Assembly (NCBI GenBank): GCA_000827205.1
Contig: KN832562.1
Coordinates: forward strand, 373,277 to 437,276
DNA: 64,000 nucleotides
Reading direction: 5' to 3'
DNA from: Plicaturopsis crispa FD-325 SS-3
Lineage: Eukaryota; Basidiomycota; Agaricomycetes; Amylocorticiales; Amylocorticiaceae
The translations under genes and the position numbers were made by a program. The notes under the pieces were generated by a model, which was not told where the DNA came from, made no database searches, and was given only the letters and a program-made list of their open reading frames with translations. Of the stretch, positions 1-11,500 are shown piece after piece; position 1 is the stretch's first letter, and each line of letters opens with the position of its first letter.

Positions 1-141
1 CAAACAGTTGCTCTCGCATATCCGCATCGTAAAAAAATCTGCGAAGTCATCGCAGCTGCTCTCAAGGCCGCGAATAAACGGGGAAAGCGCAAGGCACCAG
101 CCAACGGGAAGGCTGCAGCGTCTAAGAAGAAGAAATCCTAG
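1..141 (+). CDS. 3' end of an unrecognised protein with a Lys-rich tail (partial)
   Basis: The first frame is open from the window edge to a TAG at 139-141. It encodes about 46 residues, of which the last 20 are rich in Lys, Ala and Arg and end KKKKS. Such a basic tail would suit a nuclear or nucleolar protein or a nucleic-acid binder, but that is inference only. The upstream part is outside the window and I recognise no family. Alternative frames through the same bases have no better support. The next gene on this strand begins within about 260 bases. Confidence 0.45.
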   Translation, partial: QTVALAYPHRKKICEVIAAALKAANKRGKRKAPANGKAAASKKKKS

Positions 142-403
142 TTGCTGTCAGGCTTTGCAAGTGCTCTCCCGACGCCCTTCCTCCTTCACTTTCGTAGTAC
201 TTAATTTATCAGTTTTTTCACGAACTTACATCCCTTTTTGGCCCGAAAAACGGCTCATTACTGGCTACCTATGGCCAGAAAGCCCGAAAAACGCTCAAAA
301 ACCCAGGCCCGAAAAACGGCAGATTTGGCTTGTTTGGGATGAGACATCCGAACCGACTAGGCAGGGTCCTGCTCGAAGATGTTCAGCTAAATTCCATTCC
401 TAG
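142..403. other. Spacer with a thrice-repeated GCCCGAAAAACG motif
   Basis: No coding exon is visible here. A 13-15 base motif, GCCCGAAAAACG with flanking G/C, recurs at 240-254, 282-294 and 306-320. The F-box exon expected for the downstream gene, by comparison with its paralogue at 4248, is not present in this spacer. Confidence 0.5.
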
Positions 404-2102
404 GTCTGCAAATACTTTCACCGCTTGATAGAGCACACAATGTCATTACAATATGGGATCGAACTCGCAAAAGCTGGGATGGAGAACGGGCCACCCAGCG
501 AGGTGAGCACAGCGCAACGCCTTGAGTCTTTGCGAAAGCTGCAGCACGCCTGGAGGACAATGTCCTGGACCAAGCATTCGATCGTCCGCATGACAGTCGA
601 CAGCGACGTGTGGGAGCTCTGCGGCGGTGTTCTTGGACAGGGTGTCGGCACTCAGGCGCTGACGTTCAACCAACTGCCGTCCGAAATTCGGTCCATTCCT
701 GCACGAGAGTGGTCCATCGAAGACGTCGGGTTCCATATCGCGGATTTTACTACGGATGTTGCGCAGGATCTTCTTGTCACAATCGAAAGGCCCGCGTGAG
801 TCCTCTTTCATCTCGTGTCGCGTTTCAAACCACTGACAATGCCTATAGAGTCGATGCAGTTGAACCTAGTTGCCGCATCCACTTATTGTCTCTCAGTACC
901 GGAAGACCCCATCCCTCGGTATCAGGCAGCTCCGTACTGTCGCACACCCCTGCTGAGTACGACTCCGATTGGTGGTATACCATTCAAATATGCGGCAAGC
1001 ATATCGGTGTCATGCTCTTTGACCCTGCTGAGAGTGGCGAATTGCTCGTATGGGATTGGACTGTAGGCGAACTCAAATTGGTGACTCTCGCCGCTGTAAA
1101 GTACGCTATGTTGCTTGTGCTAACCGCTAAGCCTGGTGCAGAGACTCGTTGGTACTGCCCTGCAAAGCTTTGGCTTCCTCACAGACGATCTCGTAATGGT
1201 CGCTACCGGTGCGATAAAGAGCCATACGGCATGGCTAGAAATATACGCGTTCACCCGTCCCGCTGACACCAAGTACTCGGCGGACGAAAGCAAACAGTAT
1301 TGCTGCAAGTTCCAGCTGCCCCGCCTCGCGCGGGGTCATCGCCCGGTAGACGTGACCATTCGCGCCGAGCCGGGGCCGTCCTGGGCTCCCCCCGCGTCCC
1401 TGAAGGTCCCATTCCACGCAGCACGGAATCAGCGGATCCTCGTCGTTACACTCTCCGCCGGCATCCCAAACGTGTCCTTCGTGTTCTTCATGCTGCAGGA
1501 CGCCTTCCTCGAGCACATCGACCGCGTCGGCACGCATTCCGGGTACACGTTCCGGTGGGAGGAGTGGGGGCCCCAGACGACGCGCATGGCGAGGATCGAC
1601 CCCTCCGACACCTGGGTGTGCTATCTCTACGGCACAAAGTTCGTGCAGCTGTCGAAAGCGTCGACGGGCGGGCTGTGCGTGCAGCTGTATGATTTCAACC
1701 AGAACGCTATCAGGCATGCGCTGTCGTGCGAGCAGGATCCGGAGGAGTGCGAGACGGGGAGCACGTCGCTGCTGAATCACTCTACGACTGGGGATAGACG
1801 GCACTCTATGTTCAGGGATCCTGTGATTACCTGTCTTCCGTGCCGGCTCACAAGCTTTCCGTTACCGAACCTGAATGAGTACTACGAGGTCGAGGCCGTG
1901 ATGCTGAGCGAGGACGCTCTGATTCTGATAGAGGTACGGTTCACCGATGCCTGCCTACAGCCTCTCGCCTAAATCTGACAATTTTACTAGCACTCAACAG
2001 CAGGTTCTGCAGCTGGACCCGACAAGCGCTTCAGCGTTCTCTCTTACTGAACGCCATTTTGTAGTTGTCGCAGGCGAAGCCTCATGCAAGCTTGAAGTGT
2101 AG
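404..2102 (+). CDS. F-box-family propeller-like protein lacking its F-box exon
   Basis: Four exons fit perfectly in phase: 404-795, 849-1080, 1142-1933 and 2004-2102 (TAG). They align along their length with the paralogue at 4248-6015. Shared landmarks are VCKYFHRLIEH versus VCRFFSAIIKN, the block LLSLSTGRP, ELLVWDWTVGE versus ELLVLDCITGD, and WEEWGP versus WEDWGP. The family is common in agaricomycetes: an N-terminal F-box that docks to Skp1 of SCF ubiquitin ligases, then a beta-rich substrate-binding region. The exon carrying the LPxEL F-box core is not found between the upstream gene and the acceptor at 401-403, so the gene begins mid-domain. It may be a 5'-truncated pseudogene, or it may use a diverged first exon I cannot see. 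The rest of the frame (about 504 codons) is undamaged, which points to recent loss. Confidence 0.6.
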
Positions 2103-2247
2103 GTGCATGATATCGCCAATTGTATAGCTCCGTTCCAAAAACATCAAGATGTAGTGCGCGTGTATACACACAGCGATTTCATATTATGTCAAGTAAAATA
2201 AATATCCATTCCAACATGATTGTGTAGCGACGACACCGACAACGCGA

Positions 2248-3919
2248 TCAAGCAAGCAGCATTTTCCGCGGGTCCTCGATATAGTCACGAAGTTTCACTG
2301 ACAACACAGTCAGCGGGGGCGATTAGCGAAGTGGAGAAAGAGAGATTTACCGAGGAAGGTGACGGCCTCACGGCCGTCGAGCAGCCGGTGGTCGTATGTG
2401 AGCGCTACAACCATTATCGGGCGGATGACGATCTGCCCGTTGACTACGACGGGCTTCTCTTTGATAGCATGCATACCTAGAACGAACGTTAGCGCAAATG
2501 TGATCACGGCGATGAACGGACGTACCAAGAACGGCGGCTTGCGGTAGGTTGATGATCGGTGTTCCGTACAGCGAGCCAAATACACCACCGTTGGAGCTAG
2601 GAAAACGGTCAGAAGGTGTCTACAACCGTACAAAACGCGACGTACATCGTGAAAGTGCCACCAGCCATGTCTTCGATGGTCAGTTTTCCATCGCGCGCCT
2701 TCTTTCCGACGGCCGCGATCGCCTTCTCAATGTCGACGAAGTTCATGCCCTCGGCGTTGCGGATGACGGGAGTGACGAGACCCTTGGGCGTGGCGACAGC
2801 GACGCTGAGGTCGACGTAGTCGCGGTAGACGATCTCGTCGCCCTCGATGCTGGCGTTGGCGGCGGGGATCTCGCGCAGGGCGAGGGCGGAGGCGCGCGCG
2901 AAGGCGGACATGAAGCCAAGCTTCACGTCGTGCGTCTTGAGCACCTCGTCCTTGTACTTCTTGCGGAAGTCGATGAGCGAGGACATGTCGATCTCGTTGA
3001 ACGTCGTCAGCGACGCCGCGGCGTTCTGCGACTCCTTGAGGCGCTCGGCGATGCGCAGCCGCATGCGGTTCATTTTCACCTGTTGCAGAGCTGGGCGTGA
3101 GCGGGGATGGCTATAGACGGGCGCAAGACACTTGCCCGAGTTTCACCGCGGCTCCTGGCTACGCGTGGTGCAGCCTCCTCGGCCTTGGGCGGCGGCTTGC
3201 TCTTGTCTTTGACAGGCGCCTTCGGCACCTCCGCTTGCTTGTCTGCGCTACTGGGAGGTGGGGGCGCGGGCGCCTTCTTCTCAACCTGCTGATCCTTGGG
3301 TTCTGCGGCATCCTGGCTCTTGGACTCGGACGGCAGTTCTTTGGACTCCTCCGTGGTGGACTGGTCTTTGGGTTTTGTTTCCGAAGACGCCCCTCCTTCG
3401 CCAGGTTCTATGCGGAAGAGATCCTGCCCAACGGTGACGGTGTCCTCCTCATTTGCGAGGAATTCTGTGAGTGTTCCAGCGGTCGGCGCGTTTACGGAGA
3501 CGTCAATCTAGTGATACGTTAGTAAGTGACAAAGGTGAATTCCGCCGGGTATGCGGACACACCTTGTCGGTCTCGATAGTAGCAATCTCCTCGTCCGCCT
3601 CGACATGTTCACCGACTTGTTTCGACCAGGATTTTAACGTGCCCTCCGTGATCGACTCGGCCATCTGGGGTACCTTGACCGTCTCCGCTGCACGCGCATC
3701 ATGAGCACAAAACGACAAAATGCCTCGCAATTGACACACCCTGAATCAAGCGCGTGGAGTGAAACTGTGCCCGTCTGGCGACTTGCCTGTCCATGACAGA
3801 CAAATTAGCGTGCTGGCATTGCGAGCTACGCTGGAGACGCACCAGCTCTTGGACGCAACAGCGCCCTTGTTGAGGAGTCCGCGCCCGCGCGCGACGGCGA
3901 TAATGTGTTTCGATAGCAT
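2248..3919 (-). CDS. KGD2: Dihydrolipoamide succinyltransferase, E2 of 2-oxoglutarate dehydrogenase
   Basis: Seven exons: 3919-3787, 3687-3563, 3507-3136, 3079-2646, 2596-2526, 2476-2351 and 2297-2248. They give exactly 437 codons. The product is the mitochondrial TCA-cycle E2 that moves succinyl from lipoyl-lysine to CoA. Residues 1-45 form a basic targeting peptide starting [14 protein letters not shown]. The lipoyl domain follows ([11 protein letters not shown], with lipoylated Lys in ETDK). A Pro/Lys/Glu-rich linker comes next, then the catalytic acyltransferase domain starting near [15 protein letters not shown] and containing the active-site block [12 protein letters not shown]. It ends EDPRKMLLA, as in other KGD2 proteins. 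As in other fungi the E2 lacks a clear peripheral-subunit-binding domain. Introns 1 (3786-3688) and 3 (3135-3080) appear to start with GC instead of GT. The gene diverges from the second F-box gene. Confidence 0.93.
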
Positions 3920-4247
3920 TGAGAATTAGCAAGCGGTAGAGAGCAAAGAGTGCAATAGAACAAGAACGAAGTTGACGGTGACGGTATGAGCGAATCACAA
4001 TTTCCGGATCGCGGTGCCTCCCGTTTCCGCCGTCCGGTCAGTCCGATTCTCTCCAGTTTACACCTGCCAGTATGTACAGTTTCCCTTCTAGTCGTTGTTT
4101 AGCTGTCAAACTTGTTACTGACAAGAGGCGTCGCGCTAGTCTGCATTCCAAAGCAGAGTCCGAGTGGTTTGCATGGTTTCTATATACCTGTACTAATGAC
4201 GCGTACTCATAATATGTGCTTATTCTTCTCCTAGGCCTTATGTTCAG
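3920..4247. promoter_or_regulatory. Shared upstream region between KGD2 and the second F-box gene
   Basis: This 328-base gap lies between two genes transcribed away from each other, so both promoters must be here or overlap it. I see no clear TATA box and no other reading frame worth calling. The call rests on gene orientation only. Confidence 0.5.
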
Positions 4248-6015
4248 ATGCATTCAACTCATGCACATTCCTGTATATTGAGAGTCCTGCCCGAGGAACT
4301 CATTTGCGCCATATTCCACGAGCTCGACATAACAACTGTTTTGTGTGGATGTCAACCGGTACGTGTACCGGCCACCTCATTCTGTCGCGGCTACACTCAT
4401 GCTGTTTATAGGTTTGCCGATTTTTCTCCGCGATTATCAAGAACGACCTTCATCTGCAATACAAGGCCGAACTGCTTCTCGCGGGGATGGAGGATGGCCT
4501 GCAAAGCCCGCTAGGCGTTGCCGACCGACTTGAATTGCTCAGAAAACACCAGCGCAATTGGAGAAATATGCACTGGACTGAACCTACGCCGATTACCACT
4601 GCGGCAAATATTAACGAGAGCAGGGTACAGATCGCATGCGACGTTGTATCTCGTACAATAAGCTACACAGGCCTAGCCTTCGCACAAATTCCTTCCAAAT
4701 ACAGATGCATCCCTGGAAAAGAATGGACATTGGAAGATCTAGGATTCGACATCGACTGTTGGGAAATCGATCCCTCACAGGATCTGCTTGTGGTCCTAGA
4801 CTCCTCGTAAGCCGTCGCAAATGTTCAGTGTCTCCCATACTCATCATGGTGACCAGCCTTGCTACCGAGATCAAGTTACACGTTCTTTCTTTGAGCACAG
4901 GGCGACCGCGGCATTCGAATCCTACCCTTGTCCTCCACAGTGCCTTCGAAGAGGGGTCATCGTTCCATACTATCTGTATCTGTGGACATCTAATCGGTAT
5001 TCTTTCTCTTGATAATTTCTGGGAGGCGCACAGTCCAGTAGAGCTCCTCGTATTAGACTGTATAACTGGGGACGAAATCTTGGTGAGCGCCTTCGGTCCA
5101 GTTGTGGTCCCCCGAACTTATAAAAGAAAGTGATTTCAGAGGAAGACTGGCCAAATAGAAGGATTGGCATTCCTTGCAGATGACCTTTTCATGATTGCCA
5201 CGCCAAAGGATCGATCTTTTGCTTTGGAGGTGTACAAGCTTCGACACCCTACGTCCGACCCACCAGCATCCCAGAATCCAGAATCACCACTGTGTTCTTT
5301 CCTCTTACCCCGCGTACACAGCGACAAAGATCTGACCCAACTTCAGCTCCTATCTGACCTCGCACAATCTTGGAGGTCTCCGTCCTCGCACGCAGTACCT
5401 TTCCACTCGGCCAATCATGGAATTCTGACGCTACAAATTGTGGGAGCTGACGAGGACCGTCGCGCTAGCATAGATGTTCTTTGCTACATCTCTGTGGATG
5501 GCCTCCTCGATCGCGTTTCTCGCGTTCGCGGAAATTCAAGCTCGGGACACGCGTTCCCCTGGGAGGATTGGGGGCCAGAGACCTGTCGCTGGTTCGATCG
5601 TGCTGGGGTTCGTATGATTGGCCACGCCCATAGCACGAGAGGTGTGCGCTTTTCCAGCTTTCACGAATTCTATGTCTACGACTTCAACCCGCGAGCTGTA
5701 CGCCACGCCCTCGCGTTTCCCCATCGACTCGACGGCGGGACACAGATCGTAACCGACAGCACGACGACGGACGAACTACGGAAGATATTTCCAAACCCCG
5801 TCATCACCTCACTCCCATATCTCGTGAAGAAGTTCACCATCCCCTTTGATCCTCTCGGGATTCCGCCTTTCAGATCTATCTATGCTAGTGAAGACACGCT
5901 AGTTTTCGTTCCGCAGGTGTGCGCTGAGTTTTTGTTCTATTTTGGAACATGCATGCTCAACCCAAAAAACATACAGCATGCTGAGGAAGGCACCTCCTCG
6001 GTGCTGGCGTTGTGA
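4248..6015 (+). CDS. F-box protein with a C-terminal propeller-like domain
   Basis: Exons 4248-4358, 4412-4806, 4857-5082 and 5140-6015 join in phase to about 535 residues. The N-terminus carries an F-box: VLPEELICAIFHELD, then after intron 1 PVCRFFSAIIKN. This would bind Skp1 in an SCF ubiquitin ligase. The remaining 450 residues are beta-rich with blocks such as LVVLDSS, LLVLDCITGDEIL, FPWEDWGPETCRW and FYVYDFNPRAVRHAL, and they match the paralogue at 404-2102. The 3' end is uncertain. The paralogue ends in an exon containing FVVVAGEASCK, and a matching VVIVSGKPCGA is present just after 6000, but in a different frame from the one that stops at 6015. Either a splice site was missed or the tail has frameshifted. 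Confidence 0.72.
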
Positions 6016-6598
6016 TTGTCAGCGGAAAGCCTTGCGGAGCTTGTGTACAAATTCTCTTGTTTCCGATGTTGCTTTACTTAGCAATTAGACTCGTAACCAT
6101 CCTGACCTGCGTCAAATAAAAGGAGCAGGCGTGCAGGTAGCATCCCCAACAGACTCGTTCGAGATTATCTCAAGGCGTTATAGTGAGGCGACGTGAATTC
6201 GAATTCCGAGAGGGGGCCTTGTGGGATCATCGCTTTACAGCTCATTGTCGACGACCCTTTGCCAACCGGTCTACGGTAGCATCAATGTCGGGGGATCATC
6301 AGGACAACGAAATAATTTCCTGGGCGATGAAGTAAAAAGGACTGTCGAGAATCGAAGCCCACAGCAATCTACAATTTAATCACTGTACTGTATACAACTT
6401 TTGCAAAGACCTACAACAACAGAGCTCGTGGCTTTCAGACTCCGGCCGTCAGTGTGAGGCTTATCTTACAGAACCTCATTCTCTCGACGCGCGGAAGGAT
6501 GAACCTCTGACTAAACATGCATGCCGAACATATGTAATACTATAAACCATACATAGATTTCTTTCTTGACCTTGTCCACATAGCCCAGGCGACCATCC
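6016..6598. other. Intergenic region between convergent genes
   Basis: About 580 bases between the ends of two converging genes. It holds 3' flanks and no supported reading frame or repeat that I can see. The out-of-frame homologous tail of the preceding F-box gene (VVIVSGKPCGA) reads into its first bases. Confidence 0.5.
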
Positions 6599-9500
6599 CT
6601 ACGATGGTGCCGTCGATGCATCCATAATACCCAGACTGTGACCCAGCGCTTGTGGATGAGCAAACGCTATGGCTCGGCTCCCATTCGGGTCGTCCACGCT
6701 ATCCGAGCGCGAACGCGGCCCAAAATCAAATTCCTGCATGGCCTGGGGACTCTCCGTACGGTATTCCGCGACGTCCATCTCGAACGGAGTGGGCGACCGC
6801 GTCCGCGGCGTTTGCCCCCCAGTGGGTGTCCGCGACGGTCCAGGGTCAGGAAGAACGGGGCCGTTAGGGGATGTCCATATGCGCACAGCGCCATCGTGCG
6901 AGCCTGTGGCAAACATAAAGGGATTTTCGGCGGCATGGTTCCACGCGATGCAGGTTAGGTCACCACCTAGAGCTTGAGCGCGGACATGATGCAGAAGGAC
7001 GCCGGATTCTCGATCCCAGATATGAATGTCACCCGCTGTCGTACCGCCATAAGCACTGGAGCATGTATCAGATATGAGAAACCAACCTTTTGCAGCACAT
7101 AGTACGAGTTGATCATCCTTCCCACCGAAATAGCTCGGGCCTGCGAAGTCAACTGGCACTTTCGGCATGTATGTATGTCGTAGAGACAACCGCATGCTAT
7201 TAGTGCTTTTGACATGATCGAGTTTCCATAGCTGTGGAGGAGCCTGACATGCCAATCGTATCAACAATGTATCTGCGTTCACTTTATAACCCAGCGCACC
7301 TTATTTTCGTAACTGATCAGAGCTACATGACCATTCCGTGCCAGCGTGATATCTCGAACATCATTGAGGACCGGTGTCTGACTACACAGATAGTCAGTAG
7401 GTATGCTTGCACATAAGGATGAGCTAGGTGACTTACTTCTCGTTAATTTTGGTATCAAGATTGTATACTACATCAAACCGTAATCAGTGTCGGGACGAGC
7501 ATTACGCCTGATCGTACGCACCAATGAGCCGTTTCTCCACTCTCGATTTACTCGGTTGCAGTCCGGTTGGGGATGCTGTCAGCGGCCCGACACCCAGGAG
7601 ACGTTGACAATCGGGCGTGACGGCAACATCATGAAGGATCATCTTGTCAAAGTGATACGTATCCAATACCTGAAAACTGTGTCAGTCCAAACCATTATAG
7701 GTTTCATATATTTCCACCAACTTTGCCAGTAAGATCCTGATATGCAACGGTCAGATTGTCTTGACTTGGAAGGGTCATATGGCTCACTAGTTTCGTGACA
7801 TCACTGCCCTCAACGGACATGAACGCTGTAGAATGCACTCTTAAGTGAAGTGAACTAAAAATATTACGACACTATAGATGGATGTACCTTCACCACCAGG
7901 GAACCAGGCTATTGACTGGACTGTGCGCCGTCGATCGATGGTCTTCTTGCATACACCATCCTAGCGGTATAGTCGTGAGAAGATCTGCTTCCTTGTCACC
8001 GGCACTCAGGGGAGACATACACCAACATACCTCTGTCCAGATCTTGATGCTTCGGTTCAATTTTGTTAAGAGCAGATTACCACTCGGAGACCTATCGGGG
8101 GGTTAATTTGATTTGGACAAAATGACAAATAAGATCTATTCACCATGCTACTTGGCCGACAAATCCTTGTGGATGGGCGAGCACGCGATGAGAAGTGAAC
8201 GGATCCTAAACAGATCTCCGTCAGACATTGCAGCGGAAGAGAGCTCCAGGACCTTACCCCGACCCTAAAGATAACCGACGTTCTGTCCCAACTACCCAAA
8301 ACCAGACCCGTGAGTACCAGCACAACGAAAATTATTAGCCTGCAAAACATACCTCGAGGTCGCGAGGAACTTTCCGTCAGGTGAGAATTGTAAATGACGC
8401 ACGAGCGCTTGGTGGGCAGCAAGGTCTTGGGTAGCCTCAAGGCTTTTCAGTTTAGGGACCAAATTGGCCACCCGTGAGCTCCGAATAGTCTTTAGCGGCT
8501 CCATCATTGTCCGTTTCCTGGTGTTGTCAAATGGATTGCCGGTAAGAGTTGACGACGTCGTGCGCTGACGCCGAGGGCCCATCTCCACGGCGTTGGACGC
8601 CGACTGTAACATCATTACGGAGCGCACTGCACTGGCGAAGCGCGTTCTGGCGGGGGAAGGAGCGGTCGTAGTAACAGTGGTCGAAGTCTCCCCACCTTCT
8701 GAGGTCACCACACTGGCCGTGTAAGCGCCGTTTGCCGGTGAGGATGGGATCTCCGGGGACATGGAGGGGGAGCCTGGCTCAGAGTCAAAGCGCCTGTACC
8801 GCCCCGGTGACATGGGCTCTGGCGTGTGCGACAAGGGCAACGTACCCTCATTCATCGTGCTAGCCTCGTCGAGCTTCTCCCCACTATTCGATATGAGGTT
8901 GACACTGTACGTGCTGACGCGTGCCAGCCGATTCCCGGCACCGTGAAGGCGGTCGCCGCTCCAATGATATGCCCTCCGAATGAACAATATCAATCGCAGC
9001 GAGAGGAAGGCATTCTTCATTTCGACAAGGATGTCACCAAGCCATTTCTGTCCGCGGTGGCGTTGGAATATCCAGCGCTCCGTGGCGAACCACGCGGATA
9101 CGGCCGCGAGGCCAAACGACGTGAACGCAGTGAAGACGGAAGTAATGATGCAGGTGACATTGCTCTAGTAGACATGTCGTCAGTTATAATGCTACTACTG
9201 TGAGGAATCGTAATACCTGATTGGAGGCATAGGTAAACAGGACAAGTCCGACGGAAAAGGCGGCCACGCTCATGACCAGAAAGACGAGCGGAGATCGCTT
9301 GATCCAGATAAGAACCCACCAGGGCACCTTACTGCCTGATTTCCCTCAACACCAGGCGTGAGTTTACGGCAGTGACAAGACTTACCTGGAGATCGACTTG
9401 ATTGGTTAGAAGTTAGCATGGCAGACCAGCAAAGAGCAGAGAACACGTACTACATCGCCTGTTTCCCTGGATAGGTATTCCGCATGAGCATCGTTGCCCG

Positions 9501-10931
9501 CAAACACGCTGTACAAACTCACAGGTAAGACCCAACAAGCTGTTTACAGCTGCGGCGATACTGAACACGAGGGAGCAGAACCAGAACGTGTTGACTGCAT
9601 CCGCCATGGGGTTTCCCACATTGTCGAAGGAGAACTGGAGAGTTGTAGCCGTGACTGCCGAGAAAAAGGTGGCGACAGTGGAGAGGTTGAGCAAGTTCGA
9701 GGCGCCGTGTTTTTGTGCGAAGCGAATGGTGGGGACACCTGCGCTCATGGTTAGATTGAAGGCCTAGGTCAGACTTAGAGCATGGTCGGTTATTTACCAA
9801 CTTCGATGAACATCGACAGTGTCGAAGTGATATTGTCGATGTGTTCTCCCATCTCCGATGCGAGGTCATGAATGTACCTTTGGACAGCTGGATACCGAAG
9901 CTGGCCTGGCGAGCCAATGTCAGGTCAGATTTCCAAAGACATGCGGAATTCATTACCAGAATATGCTTCAAGGCACGATGCCCAATACTGGACGTGCATC
10001 AGCATTTGCAGCGCGTATGATTGGAGAGACACTAACTTTTAGATCCCCGTCGAAAGACTGGATGGACGCGTTTACAGCCTCGTCTGTGAACTCCGGGAAT
10101 TCATTGAGACAGTTAAGAAAAGTCATCACATCCGATGCAAGTGAATACATCTGTGATGGAAAGTCCTCCGGTTCTAGCTTTTCGTCAGGTGGTGTGGGCC
10201 GCCCCAAATTCGGCGGCGTCTTGCGTTTTTGCTTCGGACGCATCTTGGGGTTCGACTTCAGCAGGGTTTCGCGAGGTTGACGCGCAACTTTCCGCGGGTA
10301 TAGGTCAGCTGCGTTCTCTCGGAATAGGAACAAAATTTGGGCGAGCCGGTCCCGCAAGTTGTAGGCAGATGACAGGATGCCGACAGAACTTCCGAGCTGG
10401 CGCGCGGCATTGGCGAAATTTCGGAGCTGGGCTCATTATGAGTAAATATTCAGATACACTCTAAGACGCACACCTCTTTATCCAAATTATTTATTCGCCT
10501 GATTCAAAAGTCAGAACGAGCGTAATATATTTCTGTAGAGACGCACTTTTGAAACCTGTTAAAGGACTCGGCACCAACGACCTGGTGTTGTTCATCGACG
10601 GTGGCTACGGATTTTGAGCGTGCAGAAGATAAAACGTGGCACCTTTCACTTACGGACGTCCCGGTCATCCTCGAAATTCGGTCTCTGATTCGACTCTATA
10701 CTTCCGCGTCAAGAACGGGCCCTCAGATACAAGGCAATTACGCACCGGTTACATCCAGGTCGCGGTCGCGATTGAGCTCCGTCAAGGCGTCCAGCAAAGT
10801 CAATAGTGTCTCCCTCCTCTTAGTGTTCATCTTCGGAGCTTCTTTCGTGCGCGTGGGCGTCACTGCGCCTGCAGGAAGCCCGCCTGTCATCTCGTAGTTA
10901 TCTGCTCCTCGCGGCGCTGCGGTGGACGATG
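6599..10931 (-). CDS. Membrane-anchored WD40 protein, WDR26/Gid7-like propeller
   Basis: A many-exon minus-strand gene. From the N-terminus: a disordered Pro/Thr-rich stretch (near 10900-10745, including KRRETLLTLLDALTEL); a helical part (RNFANAARQLGSSVGIL, FLFRENAADLYPRKV); hydrophobic segments (VATFFSAVTATTLQFS, TFWFCSLVFSIAAAVNSLL, then VPWWVLIWIKRSPLVFLVMS and AAFSVGLVLFTYAS) that look like three or four membrane helices; a Ser/Pro-rich linker; and a WD40 propeller from about 8440 to 6700. Propeller blades include LVRHLQFSPDGKFLATS, SWDRTSVIFRVG, SPSGNLLLTKLNRSIKIW, DIHIWDRESGVLLHH and FMFATGSHDGAVRIW. The blade wording resembles WDR26/Gid7, but no LisH or CTLH domain is visible. The last stop is at 6601-6599. 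The first exon and start codon are not resolved; the region upstream to about 11000 could still hold a short first exon. Confidence 0.72.
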
Positions 10932-11500
10932 AGAACCCACTTGCACCACTTCTAACAGGTCACTCACAAAGAAATGACATGCGTCGGTAATCTCGTATGT
11001 ATCCTTTGTGTATCCTCCAGCAGATTTACAGTGTGCGAGGCGTGTTTGGCGTGAGTGTCGTATGTGGTCTTGGGGTATCCAGATCGTGTAGAGGCGTTAT
11101 GTGCGAAAGCAAGCAGAAATTCGTGTTCAAGTCGTATACAGGACGGTGAAAGATGACCCTCGGACCGTATGCTATATGTATGAGTGCGCATGCAAGAGAA
11201 GTAGAACGGGACGGCGTCTTGAACTTCATCATTGCTAAATGCGTGTCGCCGTAAGGCACACCGCAGGCAAGCGGAGACCCTTCCACGCCGCACGCGCGCG
11301 CGCACGGCGGCCCAAGGGCTAGATCGAAAACCCCGCGAACCTCTGTAGACACCGGGCAGCCACCGCTTAGCCTACTATGTGAAGAACGAGTTATTCGGAC
11401 AAGGAGTGTAGGGTAGTGTAAGTAGACATTGTTGATAGAGCACAACAGCATAGTGAAAGTTAGATATAGTTATTGCAATTGAAGTCACCGTGACATACGC
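10932..11500. other. Intergenic region, possible first exon of the WD40 gene
   Basis: Between the WD40 gene's most upstream supported exon and the end of the first sphingomyelinase gene. It contains a short alternating CG stretch near 11295. No reading frame here has homology I recognise. The WD40 gene's promoter and start must lie in or near it. Confidence 0.4.

Noticed and set aside
2549-3100. Plus-strand frames opposite KGD2
   Set aside because: They oppose conserved catalytic exons of KGD2, and codon bias explains them.
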